Below, piece by piece: positions 43,820-53,170 of a stretch of DNA of 64,000 nt. Origin of the DNA: Desulfonatronum thioautotrophicum (lineage in GTDB: Bacteria; Desulfobacterota; Desulfovibrionia; Desulfovibrionales; Desulfonatronaceae); NCBI RefSeq assembly GCF_000934745.1, contig NZ_KN882168.1:432196-496195 (forward strand), in the 5' to 3' direction. A program made the translations under genes and the position numbers. A model generated the notes under the pieces. The model saw only the letters and a list, made by a program, of their open reading frames with translations, was not told where the DNA came from and did no database searches. How positions within the stretch are numbered: position 1 is the stretch's first letter; each line of letters opens with the position of its first letter.

Positions 43820-45280
43820 TCAACCCATTGGCTTATAGAAGCCAATTATAAATTCCTCGTGCATCCTTTGCTGAATCCGTGAATCCAGGTCCGCTGTTGT
43901 TCCAGTGGGCATCATCCGACGATTTCGATCCAGATTCCGAACTCCAATTTTTGGAACCTCGAAGCCGAAGGATTGACCAATTTCAGACAAACATTCAGGA
44001 ATCATGGTATCCTGCCCGCGAATGATTGAATTCCCCACCACGACAATTGCTGACTTTCCTGGTTTCAACACCCGAAAGAATTCCCGAATTACCCGTGACA
44101 TTTCGGAGTAATAGCGATGCAAAACAACACCTTTTCTCCTATCTGCCTCAGACATTTTTTCAACCACCCGCGCCGTGCCTGTTGGCAGATTTTCAAAAGC
44201 AAAGCCAGTCGTTGCTTCACTGCCAATGTAGCCTTTCCGAAGATGGCCGAGTTCAGAAATGGAATGGCCAAACCAGACGAGGGAAAATTTATGCGCGCGC
44301 ATGTAGTCAATGGCATTGGAAGCATAAGGAGGAGAGGTGACGATAAGATCGACGGAATTGGCTTCCAGAGGCAGACTTTGAGCGTTCCCATGTTCGATTA
44401 GTGGATCAATTCGCCGAAAATCCTGTTTTTTTGGTAATGTGGAACGGCCAAATAAGCTCAACCTGACTTGCCCCGGTCGGCATGATTGCAGCCCTTTCAA
44501 ATTTTGAGCAGTACGTTTTGCAAATTCATCAATGGGTGAGCGAAGTCGTTTGACGAGTTTTTTTGATCGCACGGAAAGCGCATCACTTGCATTGCTCCAC
44601 GCAACTAGCTGGCCAGTCTGGTCAATAACAACCTTCGCACGATGTGGCCTTGTGTGCCCCAAGTCCAAAGCAAGGGAAACACCGCCGGATTTAGTGATGA
44701 TTATTGCTGAAAAAGCCAATTCAAAGAAATCCCTGACATCTTTCTCAGATATCTTCTCGATTTCCCTGACAAGAGCCAGAAGCTCGATCCGTGATGACGG
44801 CGCGAACCAATACTCGAGGAACTCCTTTGACTTCTCATCCCAACGTTGATTCAGTTCCTCCTCCAATTCCGTCGATTGTATCGCAACAGCTTGTAGCGCC
44901 TGATCGACAATTTTCCTCCCAAGTTTGGCAATTCGGTCCTTATCAAGCGAGGTCATTTTAGTTTTGGCAAGCAGTAACGCCAATGGATCAACATCAAATC
45001 CAACAGGCCGTCGACCAAGTAGAAATGCCTCAAGCAACGTCGTTCCCGATCCCATCATCGGATCAAGAACGATATCTCCTGGTGCCGTCAGTTCACTCAC
45101 GAACAACCGTGGTAATTGTGGTGGGAATTTGGCGGGAAAGGAGTGGAAATTGTGAGAGGCATACCTGCTATTTTGGTTATGAAAACCCAGGTCACCGGAA
45201 AGCAGAAAATTCAGCCTTTCGCGATAAGCAAGGCTGCTGGAGTTTTTAAAATTGTCTTGAAAAACGTATGGTTGGAGCAT
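43820..45280 (-). CDS. Amino-methyltransferase (probable N4-cytosine) of the RM system
   Basis: This 486-aa SAM-dependent DNA methyltransferase has the SAM motif VLDPMMGSGTTLLEA (73-84) followed by GFDVDPLALLLAKTK. The catalytic motif TSPPYASNAIDY has SPPY at 316-319, typical of N4-cytosine and some N6-adenine enzymes. Cys-dependent C5 motifs (PCQ, ENV) are absent. The order is motif I then IV with a long insert. It is co-directional with and just upstream of the NgoMIV-type nuclease, so it should protect the same site. It is AT-rich like its partner. Confidence 0.88.
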   Translation of the reverse strand: MLQPYVFQDNFKNSSSLAYRERLNFLLSGDLGFHNQNSRYASHNFHSFPAKFPPQLPRLFVSELTAPGDIVLDPMMGSGTTLLEAFLLGRRPVGFDVDPLALLLAKTKMTSLDKDRIAKLGRKIVDQALQAVAIQSTELEEELNQRWDEKSKEFLEYWFAPSSRIELLALVREIEKISEKDVRDFFELAFSAIIITKSGGVSLALDLGHTRPHRAKVVIDQTGQLVAWSNASDALSVRSKKLVKRLRSPIDEFAKRTAQNLKGLQSCRPGQVRLSLFGRSTLPKKQDFRRIDPLIEHGNAQSLPLEANSVDLIVTSPPYASNAIDYMRAHKFSLVWFGHSISELGHLRKGYIGSEATTGFAFENLPTGTARVVEKMSEADRRKGVVLHRYYSEMSRVIREFFRVLKPGKSAIVVVGNSIIRGQDTMIPECLSEIGQSFGFEVPKIGVRNLDRNRRMMPTGTTADLDSRIQQRMHEEFIIGFYKPMG

Positions 45281-45363
45281 ATTAACGCTTTTTTTGAGAA
45301 AAATATCAAATTGATGTTGAGGATATTGAAATATAGCCGAGGTTTTGCCTTATGATAACGCAA

Positions 45364-46596
45364 TCATTGCGAGACCGCCAGCTCCTGCATGGTCTCACTG
45401 TCCCGTAAACCCAGAAAGTAAAGCACTCCATCCAGCCCCATATTGGAAATGGCCTGCCCCGCGCCTTGGCGGACCACCGGCTTGGCGTGAAAGGCAATGC
45501 CCAACCCGGCAATATCCAGCATGGGCAAATCATTGGCTCCGTCACCCACGGCAATGACCTGGGCCAGGGAAATGTGTTCCTTGGCCGCAATCTCCTTGAG
45601 CAAACGAGCCTTGCCCGGACCATCCACGATCTCACCCACCAGCCCGCCAGTCAGTTGCCCTTCCCGGATTTCGAGTTCGTTGGCATACAGATAGTCAATA
45701 CCCAGTCGCTCCTGCAGGCGTCTGCCGAAGTAGGTGAAGCCCCCCGAAAGGATGGCAATGGTGTAGCCCAGGTGCTTCAGGGTGCGAATCAACCGTTCAG
45801 CCCCTTCTGTCAGCGGAAGCGTGGCGGCCACGTCCTCCAGCACCGACTCCGGCAAACCTCGCAGCAGACCCACCCGCTTGCGCAAACTCTGGGAAAAATC
45901 CAATTCGCCGCGCATGGCCGCCTCGGTAATCGCGGCCACCTCCTGCCCGGCACCGGCACGCTTGGCCAGTTCGTCAATCACCTCGGCCTGGATCAGGGTC
46001 GAATCCATGTCAAAGCAGACCAGGCGACGAATCCGGCGAAACGCATTGTCCTCCTGAAAGCCGATGTCAATGCCCAGCTCCCGTGACAGCTCCAAAAACG
46101 CGGCGCGCATGGCCGAGATGTCCGCTGGTGTGCCGCGCACGGAAAACTCCACGCAGGTCCGGGGCATGGCCGCGGGATCAGCCAGGGACCTTCGGCCGGA
46201 AAGCCGGGTAATACCGAAGATGCTGAGCCCGTTGTCCGTGATCACTCGGGCGATGCGGCCCAGATTCCCTGCCGTCAGGGTCCGACCCAGGAGGGTCACG
46301 ATATGCCGCCGACGTCCCTGCTGGCCTACCCAATGCTCGTAATCTTCCTCGGACACAGGGGAAAACTTCAGGGTCAGGCCCAGGTTATAGGCCCAAAACA
46401 GCAAATCCTTGATCACGGGTGAAGCCTGATAGTCCTGAGGCACTTCCACCAGTACCCCGAGGGACAGCTCCTCGTGAATCACGGATTGCGAGATATCCAG
46501 GACCATGGTTCCGGATGCGGCCAACTGGTCCATCATGCCGGCCAAAAGTCCGTCCTGATCCGTGCCCGTCAACTGTATCAGAAGTATTTCTCGCAT
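45364..46596 (-). CDS. serB: Phosphoserine phosphatase with N-terminal ACT domains
   Basis: This 410-aa enzyme makes L-serine from phosphoserine. Two ACT-like domains (residues ~1-170; LIQLTGTDQDGLLAGMMDQL) precede a HAD phosphatase with CFDMDSTLIQAEVIDELA (nucleophile D), ILSGGFTYF and VIAVGDGANDLPML. The start chosen is ATG 46596; a longer frame to 46785 runs into repeat DNA and has no family similarity. Tandem ACT domains suggest serine feedback. Confidence 0.94.
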   Translation of the reverse strand: MREILLIQLTGTDQDGLLAGMMDQLAASGTMVLDISQSVIHEELSLGVLVEVPQDYQASPVIKDLLFWAYNLGLTLKFSPVSEEDYEHWVGQQGRRRHIVTLLGRTLTAGNLGRIARVITDNGLSIFGITRLSGRRSLADPAAMPRTCVEFSVRGTPADISAMRAAFLELSRELGIDIGFQEDNAFRRIRRLVCFDMDSTLIQAEVIDELAKRAGAGQEVAAITEAAMRGELDFSQSLRKRVGLLRGLPESVLEDVAATLPLTEGAERLIRTLKHLGYTIAILSGGFTYFGRRLQERLGIDYLYANELEIREGQLTGGLVGEIVDGPGKARLLKEIAAKEHISLAQVIAVGDGANDLPMLDIAGLGIAFHAKPVVRQGAGQAISNMGLDGVLYFLGLRDSETMQELAVSQ

Positions 46597-46982
46597 GATT
46601 CTCTTTGGCGGTGATTTAAAATAATACCGGTTAGATGGGGATTGTTCATTTTCTCGAAAAAAATGGTTGACACTTTCGAGTACGGTTGTCCATGTCCAGA
46701 CCGTAGGGGCTACCGGCCGGTCGCCCCTACACCGAACGAATGTCAGAAAGAAGGCGTTGCGATTTGTAAACCAGTTCTGAACCATCCCCGATTAGTTGGA
46801 TGTTCAACAATTCCAGGTCACCATCCACGGCTCGCTTTACGCATCACCGTGATACCAGACTGAAGCGTGGTCATTATGATAGGCTTGGACAGAATGATCA
46901 ACAACAACGCCAAATACTGAAAAAACAGAAACTGCTTTGCCGCTCCTTCATGTCAAACGCAAATCAGCCTCACTGGCGGAGA
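46597..46982. other. Intergenic region with GTAGGGGC palindrome
   Basis: No gene is supported. It contains the 28-bp near-palindrome at 46703-46730 and otherwise nothing I can name. Confidence 0.55.
46703..46730. repeat. GTAGGGGC...GCCCCTAC near-palindrome
   Basis: The 28-bp inverted repeat has one mismatched base pair and a CCGGCCGG centre. It shares its ends with the elements at 6323-6443 and 29368-29417. Confidence 0.7.
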
Positions 46983-47729
46983 TCACTGCCAGAGATCGCT
47001 GACTGGCGTTTGTGGGGAGAACCGCCAGGCGACCTGGGCCTGGAACAACTCGGCGGTGGCCAAGGCGTCTGTCAGGGCATGGTGTGGGGCATAGACGGGA
47101 AGGTTGTAGCGGGACCGGCTGGCAGCCAGACGCAGGGAACGTTCGTTGCGTCCCCAGAAATGAGCCCAGAAGCGGCTCCATCGAGCCGCAAGACTTTGAC
47201 GATGAAAACGCGCCTCGATGTCCATGGTGTCGATGACCGGAAAAATGATCCCTTCGCCCCAGCGCTCCCGTGCTGCCGCATCCAGGAACCTGCGTTCAAT
47301 CTGTCGGTAGTGGACCACGACGACTGTCCGGGAAATGGCCTGGATCACCTCCGGCAGGACGTCTCGCAGGTCGGGGCATTGTTCCACATCACGATGGGTG
47401 ATGCGATGGAAGACCACGGAATCCTCGCGAAACCGCCCACCAGGGTTGACGACCCAATACCGCCCCTGGCTGCTGGAAATTCTTCGGAGGGTAAACGGGA
47501 CCACCCCGATACTGACAATGGTGTCCTTGGCCGGATCCAGCCCGGTGGTCTCAAAGTCCATTGCCGTCATCGGCACGTCCTCAATGGCCGTTGCCTCGTC
47601 AACGACCCCTGCCTGGTAGAATGCACGCAGAACCGGGTGCCGAACCCGCGTCAGGCGTTTTGCATATAAATCCCACCATGGCAGCGGCTCCCCCTTGCGC
47701 CGCCGCTGCTCAGAGCGCCGAAAGAACAC
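46983..47729 (-). CDS. DEDDh 3'-5' exonuclease (DnaQ-like)
   Basis: This 248-aa exonuclease has Exo I MDFETTGLDPAKDTIVSIG, Exo II VVVHYRQIERRFLD (with H rather than N near the usual N-x-D position) and Exo III HHALTDALATAELF. An extra N-terminal ~50 residues are basic. It overlaps the end of the DUF294 gene by 20 bp. This pair is known from other proteobacteria, often beside an acetate or solute symporter, so it may take part in small-molecule or nucleotide signalling rather than replication proofreading. Confidence 0.88.
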   Translation of the reverse strand: MFFRRSEQRRRKGEPLPWWDLYAKRLTRVRHPVLRAFYQAGVVDEATAIEDVPMTAMDFETTGLDPAKDTIVSIGVVPFTLRRISSSQGRYWVVNPGGRFREDSVVFHRITHRDVEQCPDLRDVLPEVIQAISRTVVVVHYRQIERRFLDAAARERWGEGIIFPVIDTMDIEARFHRQSLAARWSRFWAHFWGRNERSLRLAASRSRYNLPVYAPHHALTDALATAELFQAQVAWRFSPQTPVSDLWQ

Positions 47730-49614
47730 GCCGTGCCCCTTTGTAGCTGCTGCGTCCTCTTGAAGGATTAACTTTCAGATAGTTCTGCGCATCGTTCAGC
47801 ACCTGAAAGGCCTCCTTGAGGTTACGGCGGTCAAATTGGCTTAAGTCCTCGGGATTGATATTGTTGTCCACGGTTTGGTTCTGGCGGATCTGATCAGCAT
47901 GGTGGCGTTGTCGGACCATGGACATGACTTCCATGGCGTCCCGCAAGGCTTCGGCTCGACCAGGAGGCAGAAGGCGAGCCTCCCGGATGTCTTCCAACCG
48001 CGCGAAAGTATTCTGGGCAGTGGAACGCACGGCCAGGGCGTGAACGCGCACCAGGGCCACCAAAGGGGCCGTGCCCCGCCGTTTGAGATTCAGTGAGTTT
48101 TTGTGTTCTCCGTCCTGTTCAAGAACAAAATCCTTGAAAAAGCCCAAAGGCGGCGTCCGATAGAGCGCCGCTCTCCCCAGGGACTGCAAAAAGAGCGCGT
48201 GGTTTGCCGCTTCCCGGGCAATCTGCTGCCGGAACTGCAATACCCACTCGGAATGGCCCCATACTCCTTCCAGGTCGAAAAACATGGAACTGTTCAACAT
48301 GGCTTCCCGGGAGGGATAGGCGATCCAGTCCGAGAAATACTTGCTCCAGACATGGCGGGGCTGGCGCCACTTGTCCGTGGTAGCCATCACCCCGCCCTTG
48401 CAGTAGGCAAATCCGTTGGCTGCCAGCCCGTCGGAAACAAAACGGGCCAAATTCAGGAAATAGGCATCGTGCTTGGCGGCATCGAACGTGTCGTCCAGAA
48501 CCAGGGCGTTGTCCTGATCACCGCCGGGAAGCAGCTCGTCCCTGGCCATGGCCCCCAGAACCAGAAAGCAGCAGGGAACCGGCGGTGGTCCGAGCTGGTC
48601 CTGGGCCAGTTCCAAAAGTCGCTGAAAAATGCTGCGCCCAAACACGGTCATGGCACTACCGACCATGCGCGAATTGGCATCTTCGGTGACCATGCGCACG
48701 AAACTGGCATTGATTTCTCCCTGCAAACCGGAAAGTGCATCCAGATTTTGCGCCCGGAGAATCTTGGCCACCACAAAAAGACTGTTCTGGGATTCGTAGC
48801 GAATCAGGTCGGAGAGCGCGATCACCCCCACGGCCCGACCGGATCGCATCAGTGGCAAATGGTGCACATTGTGGCGGAGCATGACCAGCATTGCGCCGAA
48901 TACATAGTCATCCGCGTCAACAGTGATCAAATCCGTGGACATGATGTCCGTCACCGCCGTATCCAGCGGAAGCCCAGGCGCGATGAATCGGATGCGCAGG
49001 TCCTTATCCGTTATGATGCCGACCAGACTGGAAGCCCCATCCGCATCGGTACTGGTGACCAATACGGACGAAACACCTTCTTCGGTCATTTTCAACACGG
49101 CCTGATGCACGCTGGTGGACAGGTCGATGGTCACCGGCTCACGGCTGATCAACTTGCTGGCCTTGGTGCGCATCATTTCATTGGACTGCTGTGCCCGGGA
49201 GACCATCTGTCGGAGTCGGGAACGATCTCCAAGCTGAACAAAGTCGGCAAACACCTCATGCTGGTCACACAGTTCGTCAAAGACCGCCTCGGGAATGATA
49301 TACAGCAAGGTGTCTTCCAGGGCCTTCGCCGGAAAGCGCACCCGGTTTTGCATCATCAGGCCCATCTGACCAAAGAAGTCCCCCTCTCCAAGACGATTGT
49401 AGAATTCCCCGTCTCGGCGGAACATCTCCACCGCACCGCTGCGAATGAAATAGAGTTCGTGAATCTCGTCATTATACAGCAGAATATCGCTGCCGGCCTT
49501 GTGATAGACCACATCGACATTCGTGGCGACGCGGGCCACGACCTCTTCCGGCATGGCGTCAAAGGGCTCGAATAGCCTTAGATGATTGGCAATTTCAATC
49601 TGTTCAACTTCCAT
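47710..49614 (-). CDS. Cyclic-nucleotide/CBS/DUF294 putative nucleotidyltransferase
   Basis: This 634-aa protein has, in order, a cNMP-binding-like domain (~10-125; LYFIRSGAVEMFRRDGEF, LGEGDFFGQMGLM), two CBS domains (~155-275) and a DUF294 nucleotidyltransferase domain. The latter carries LGAMARDELLPGGDQDNALV, with the D-x-D metal pair. A C-terminal helical DUF294_C domain follows. It resembles GlnD-type sensors that modify partners in response to nucleotides. It is translationally coupled to the exonuclease and lies 108 bp from the BCCT carrier on the same strand, so it may regulate that carrier. Confidence 0.9.
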   Translation of the reverse strand: MEVEQIEIANHLRLFEPFDAMPEEVVARVATNVDVVYHKAGSDILLYNDEIHELYFIRSGAVEMFRRDGEFYNRLGEGDFFGQMGLMMQNRVRFPAKALEDTLLYIIPEAVFDELCDQHEVFADFVQLGDRSRLRQMVSRAQQSNEMMRTKASKLISREPVTIDLSTSVHQAVLKMTEEGVSSVLVTSTDADGASSLVGIITDKDLRIRFIAPGLPLDTAVTDIMSTDLITVDADDYVFGAMLVMLRHNVHHLPLMRSGRAVGVIALSDLIRYESQNSLFVVAKILRAQNLDALSGLQGEINASFVRMVTEDANSRMVGSAMTVFGRSIFQRLLELAQDQLGPPPVPCCFLVLGAMARDELLPGGDQDNALVLDDTFDAAKHDAYFLNLARFVSDGLAANGFAYCKGGVMATTDKWRQPRHVWSKYFSDWIAYPSREAMLNSSMFFDLEGVWGHSEWVLQFRQQIAREAANHALFLQSLGRAALYRTPPLGFFKDFVLEQDGEHKNSLNLKRRGTAPLVALVRVHALAVRSTAQNTFARLEDIREARLLPPGRAEALRDAMEVMSMVRQRHHADQIRQNQTVDNNINPEDLSQFDRRNLKEAFQVLNDAQNYLKVNPSRGRSSYKGARRVLSAL

Positions 49615-49722
49615 TTTGGTAACTCATGGCAGTTCTTGATGAAATGTCCCGGATCGAGGTGCATTCTGGAGTGACGAAAAAGAATGTCTCGATCCGGGGC
49701 AGGCTGTATGGCCTTCTTCTGG

Positions 49723-51378
49723 TTAACTCTTCCCGGTGCGCGGCTCGGAAGCCAGCCCCTTGATCAGGGACCAGCAGGCCACCAGGAGGATAATGGTGAA
49801 GGGAAATCCCGTTGAAACGGCCATGGCCTGCAGCGCCACCAGTCCTCCGCCAAGGATCAGGGCAATGGCCACCAGTCCCTCGAAGGTGCACCAGAAAACT
49901 CGCTGTACAACCGGTGCCTGCACTTTGCCGCCGGCACCGATGGTATCGATGACCAGTGAACCGGAGTCCGAAGAGGTGACGAAAAAGACCACCACCAGGA
50001 TGATCCCGATGAACGAGGTAATCTGGGCCAGGGGCAGCACGTCCAGCATGGCAAAGAGCTGCAAGGGCAAAGCGGCATCCGCGGCCACATTATACCCATC
50101 CCGCACGACCTGACTGATGGCCGTGGTGCCGAAAACCGTCATCCACAAGACGCACGCCGCGGAGGGAATCAACAGGACCGAGATGAGGAATTCACGGACC
50201 GTTCGTCCTCGGGAAACCCGGGCAATGAACATGCCCACAAAAGGCGACCAGGAAATCCACCAGGCCCAGTAGAAAGCGGTCCAGCCCTGGGCGAAGTTGG
50301 CGTCTTCCCGGCCGATGGGGTTGGCCAGGGCCGGCAGGTGTTGCAGGTAGCTCGCCAGGTTGGTGAAAAAACCGGTGGCAATGGCCAGAGTCGGCCCGAC
50401 GATGATCACGAACAGCATCAACAACGCGGCCAGAACCATGTTGATCTGCGAAAGGCGCTGCACTCCGGCTTCCAGACCGGCAACCACGGAAATCAGGGCC
50501 AGCAGGGTAATGCCGATGATCAACAGCACCTGCATCGTGGTCCCGTCGGGCAGATTGAACAGATAGCCCAGCCCCGCGGCAGCCTGGGAGGCCCCAATCC
50601 CCAGGGAGGTGGCCAACCCGAAAAGCGTCGCGAAAATGGCCACAATGTCGATAACGTGTCCGGGCCAGCCCCAGACCCGCTCGCCAAGGATGGGATAAAA
50701 GATGGAGCGAACCGTCAAGGGCAGCCCCTTGTTGAAGCTGAACAAGGCCAGCCCCAGGGCCAGGACCGAATAGATCGCCCAAGGGTGCAATGCCCAGTGG
50801 TAGATGGTGGCCGCCATCCCGAGACGTATTGCGGCCTGGGCATCACCTGCCGCGCCACCAAGGGGTGCCCAGTCGGTACGCACACCATTCTCGCTGGCCG
50901 TTCCACCCATGGCGCTCCCGAAATGGGACAACGGTTCCGAGACACCGTAGAACATCAGGCCAATACCCATCCCCGCCGCAAAAAGCATGGAAAACCAACC
51001 CAGATAGGAGAAGTCCGGTTTCGCCTCCGTGCCCCCGATGCGCACCTTCCCCAGAGGCGAGACAATCAGAAAGAGACAGACCAGCACAAGGATATTTCCG
51101 GCACCGATGAAAAACCAGTACAGATTCCCGGTCAACCAGTCCCGCAAGCTGCTGAAGAGCGGTTCAGCCTGGGCTTGAAACAGCAACGTCACGACGACGA
51201 ACAGAATGACGATCAACGCGGACGTGCCAAAGACGGGATTGTGAATGTCCACGCCATAGGGACCGAATTTATAGGATATATTATCCTGGCCAATGGTATA
51301 GTCCGTGTCGATGGGATTGACTTCGCCATCAGGCGGGATCATGGCGATGGATTGGTCCTTGTCCTTTTTGTCAACCAT
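49723..51378 (-). CDS. BCCT-family betaine/choline/carnitine transporter
   Basis: This 551-aa carrier has 12 helices. Signature segments are GMGIGLMFYGVSEPLSHFG, YHWALHPWAIYSVLALGLA and WISWSPFVGMFIARVSRGRT, the tryptophan-rich substrate box. Na+-coupled uptake of glycine betaine or a related compatible solute is likely, fitting life at elevated salt. The start is ATG 51378 with AAGGAG upstream. The N-terminal ~45 residues are charged and cytoplasmic. No riboswitch or clear operator was seen upstream. Confidence 0.93.
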   Translation of the reverse strand: MVDKKDKDQSIAMIPPDGEVNPIDTDYTIGQDNISYKFGPYGVDIHNPVFGTSALIVILFVVVTLLFQAQAEPLFSSLRDWLTGNLYWFFIGAGNILVLVCLFLIVSPLGKVRIGGTEAKPDFSYLGWFSMLFAAGMGIGLMFYGVSEPLSHFGSAMGGTASENGVRTDWAPLGGAAGDAQAAIRLGMAATIYHWALHPWAIYSVLALGLALFSFNKGLPLTVRSIFYPILGERVWGWPGHVIDIVAIFATLFGLATSLGIGASQAAAGLGYLFNLPDGTTMQVLLIIGITLLALISVVAGLEAGVQRLSQINMVLAALLMLFVIIVGPTLAIATGFFTNLASYLQHLPALANPIGREDANFAQGWTAFYWAWWISWSPFVGMFIARVSRGRTVREFLISVLLIPSAACVLWMTVFGTTAISQVVRDGYNVAADAALPLQLFAMLDVLPLAQITSFIGIILVVVFFVTSSDSGSLVIDTIGAGGKVQAPVVQRVFWCTFEGLVAIALILGGGLVALQAMAVSTGFPFTIILLVACWSLIKGLASEPRTGKS

Positions 51379-51411
51379 TTCGTTCTCCTTCTCATTGCAT
51401 GTTCTGTCCAA

Positions 51412-51726
51412 TATCTTTTCCTTACATCAATCATGGGCAAGGTGCAAAAGCATTGCGATCACCTGTCAATGGAGAGGGCTTGGCAAAGTGATCCTCTTTC
51501 TAAAGTGATACTTTTTTTCAAACCTTTTAACCAAAACATTTCGGATTTACTGAATAAATTTTTTTTTTTGAACAAGCATCACAAACACTTTTTCGTTATA
51601 CGTAAAATAAAAAAATAACATATATAAAACATTTGACACAAACTTATCATAAAAGGTATTGTTTGGCATCGCTTTTTGACTATTACGGACAACCCATCAA
51701 CAACGAACTGATTCAGTGGAGGAACC
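51412..51726. other. AT-rich divergent promoter region
   Basis: This 315-bp AT-rich gap separates the BCCT gene from the exported protein at 51727. A TTGACA at 51632 may be a -35 box, but no good -10 follows at standard spacing. Poly-T and poly-A runs near 51559-51618 suggest DNA curvature. Confidence 0.4.
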
Positions 51727-52479
51727 ATGCACGTTTTCAGAAAAATGGCCGTAGGCACGGCACTCGCCGCTCTCATGATGCTCCTGTTCATCGCCGGTTC
51801 GGCCCAGGCAGGGACCTTGCGGTTTTTCGCCAATGGTGAAGAACTGGCAACGGAAGGTTTTCTTGCACCGAAACTGACCAAAGATGGCTGGAGCCTGACG
51901 TTCAGTCACATCTTTGTCACCCTTTCCGACATCACGGCCTACCAAGCCGATCCACCCTTTGATGCCCACGCCGGCGGACCAATCAGCGCCGCAACCCAGG
52001 TAGAGCTGGAAAGCGTGCACACTATCGACCTGGTCATGCAGGCCGATGCGGATTCACTGGTTCTGGTCGGAGAGGTTCCGGCACCAGCGGGCCACTTCAA
52101 TGCGCTTTCCTGGCGGATGACCAGGGCCACGGAAGGGATGCTGGCCGGTTACTCCATGGTGCTCACGGGCAAAGGTGAAAAAGATGGTCAAACCGTGGAC
52201 TTTCAACTGTACTCCTCGGAGGAGCGGACCTACCGCTGTGGGGAATTCGTGGGCGATGAGCGCAAGGGTTTTCTGGAGGAAGGGGGCCATGCTGACGTGG
52301 AGATGACCTTTCACCTGGATCACATCTTCGGTCGTGCCGACAAGGCCGCCTACGACGAGATGAACATCCAGGCTTTGGGCTTTGCGCCCTTTGCCGATGG
52401 AGCGAAACACACACTGACCCTCCAGGGCCTGCATATCGGCCATGCCGGTGAGGGTCATTGCAGCGTGGAATGGCATTGA
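51727..52479 (+). CDS. Exported hypothetical protein
   Basis: This 250-aa protein has a clear signal peptide (AALMMLLFIAGSAQA, cleavage about residue 28). The mature part is beta-rich with FSHIFVTLSDITAYQ, a Cys in TYRCGEF and another near the C-terminus (GHCSVEW), and several His/Asp/Glu (HLDHIFGRADKAAYDEM). I do not recognise a named family with confidence. GGAGG precedes the ATG. It is followed 72 bp later by a CbiL/NikL-like exported protein, suggesting a metal-related pair. Confidence 0.7.
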   Translation: MHVFRKMAVGTALAALMMLLFIAGSAQAGTLRFFANGEELATEGFLAPKLTKDGWSLTFSHIFVTLSDITAYQADPPFDAHAGGPISAATQVELESVHTIDLVMQADADSLVLVGEVPAPAGHFNALSWRMTRATEGMLAGYSMVLTGKGEKDGQTVDFQLYSSEERTYRCGEFVGDERKGFLEEGGHADVEMTFHLDHIFGRADKAAYDEMNIQALGFAPFADGAKHTLTLQGLHIGHAGEGHCSVEWH

Positions 52480-52551
52480 TCCATATTTGATTACAGTCAA
52501 CCCGTTTCCGGGGCGGGGTGCTTACCCGCAACCGCCCCGGAAAGGTCTATC

Positions 52552-53037
52552 ATGCCCAATCCCCTCTTCTTCAAGACACTTCTGCATGGCCTGCCCTTGC
52601 TGATCGCATTCTGGCTGATACCGTCTCCACTGTACGCCCACGGCGCCCTGATCCAATGGCATCAATCTCCGGGCATCATCATTTACGCCAAATACGATAC
52701 AGGCCAGCCCATGGCCGAGGCCCAGGTTGCGGTCTTTGCACCGGACAACCCCGCCAGAGCCTGGCTTACCGGACAAACCGACGCCGAGGGCCGCTTCAGT
52801 TTCGCACCTGATCCGGACATCCCAGGAACATGGGCCGTCCAGGCCAGACAGGCCGGGCACGGTGCCATGGCTCATATCCCCATCAGCTCCGACACGGAAA
52901 ACCAGCCGGACATTTCCCTCCAAAGCCCATCCATCACCACCCCTCTACAACGTGCCGTGATGATCGGCTCCGTGGTCTGGGGATGTGTGGGAACGGCACT
53001 CTTCTTTCGCCGCACGAAAGCCAATACGGACAAATAA
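52552..53037 (+). CDS. Exported beta-sandwich protein with C-terminal membrane anchor
   Basis: This 161-aa protein has a signal peptide ending at LYAHG and a carboxypeptidase-regulatory-like domain (YDTGQPMAEAQVAVFAPD, AWLTGQTDAEGRFSFAPD, WAVQARQAGHG). A C-terminal transmembrane helix is followed by RRTKAN. The layout matches the CbiL/NikL-like protein at 24070 without its linker. It lacks transporter genes beside it. Its function is unknown; metal-uptake assistance is inference. Confidence 0.72.
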   Translation: MPNPLFFKTLLHGLPLLIAFWLIPSPLYAHGALIQWHQSPGIIIYAKYDTGQPMAEAQVAVFAPDNPARAWLTGQTDAEGRFSFAPDPDIPGTWAVQARQAGHGAMAHIPISSDTENQPDISLQSPSITTPLQRAVMIGSVVWGCVGTALFFRRTKANTDK

Positions 53038-53084
53038 ACCTTTCCGCTCTCGTCTCGCCTCTCCATCCCTCAAGCTCGTTGCCC

Positions 53085-53129
53085 AAAAACAAGCCCCCAC
53101 ACCGGCTGAAACAGCCGGTGCGGGGGCTT
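53085..53129 (-). terminator. Terminator of the second PEP-CTERM gene
   Basis: AAGCCCCC/GGGGGCTT and CACCGGCTG/CAGCCGGTG arms (53091-53129) form a long stem with an AAA loop, followed on the minus strand by GTTTTT. Confidence 0.85.
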
Positions 53130-53170
53130 GTGAATGATAGATACCAACTGCGATTTTTTCGTAAACGATG

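Noticed and set aside
51660..51690. Possible sigma-54 site (TTGGCATCGCTTTTTG) upstream of the exported protein
   Set aside because: The -12 GC is replaced by TG, so the match is too weak to claim.
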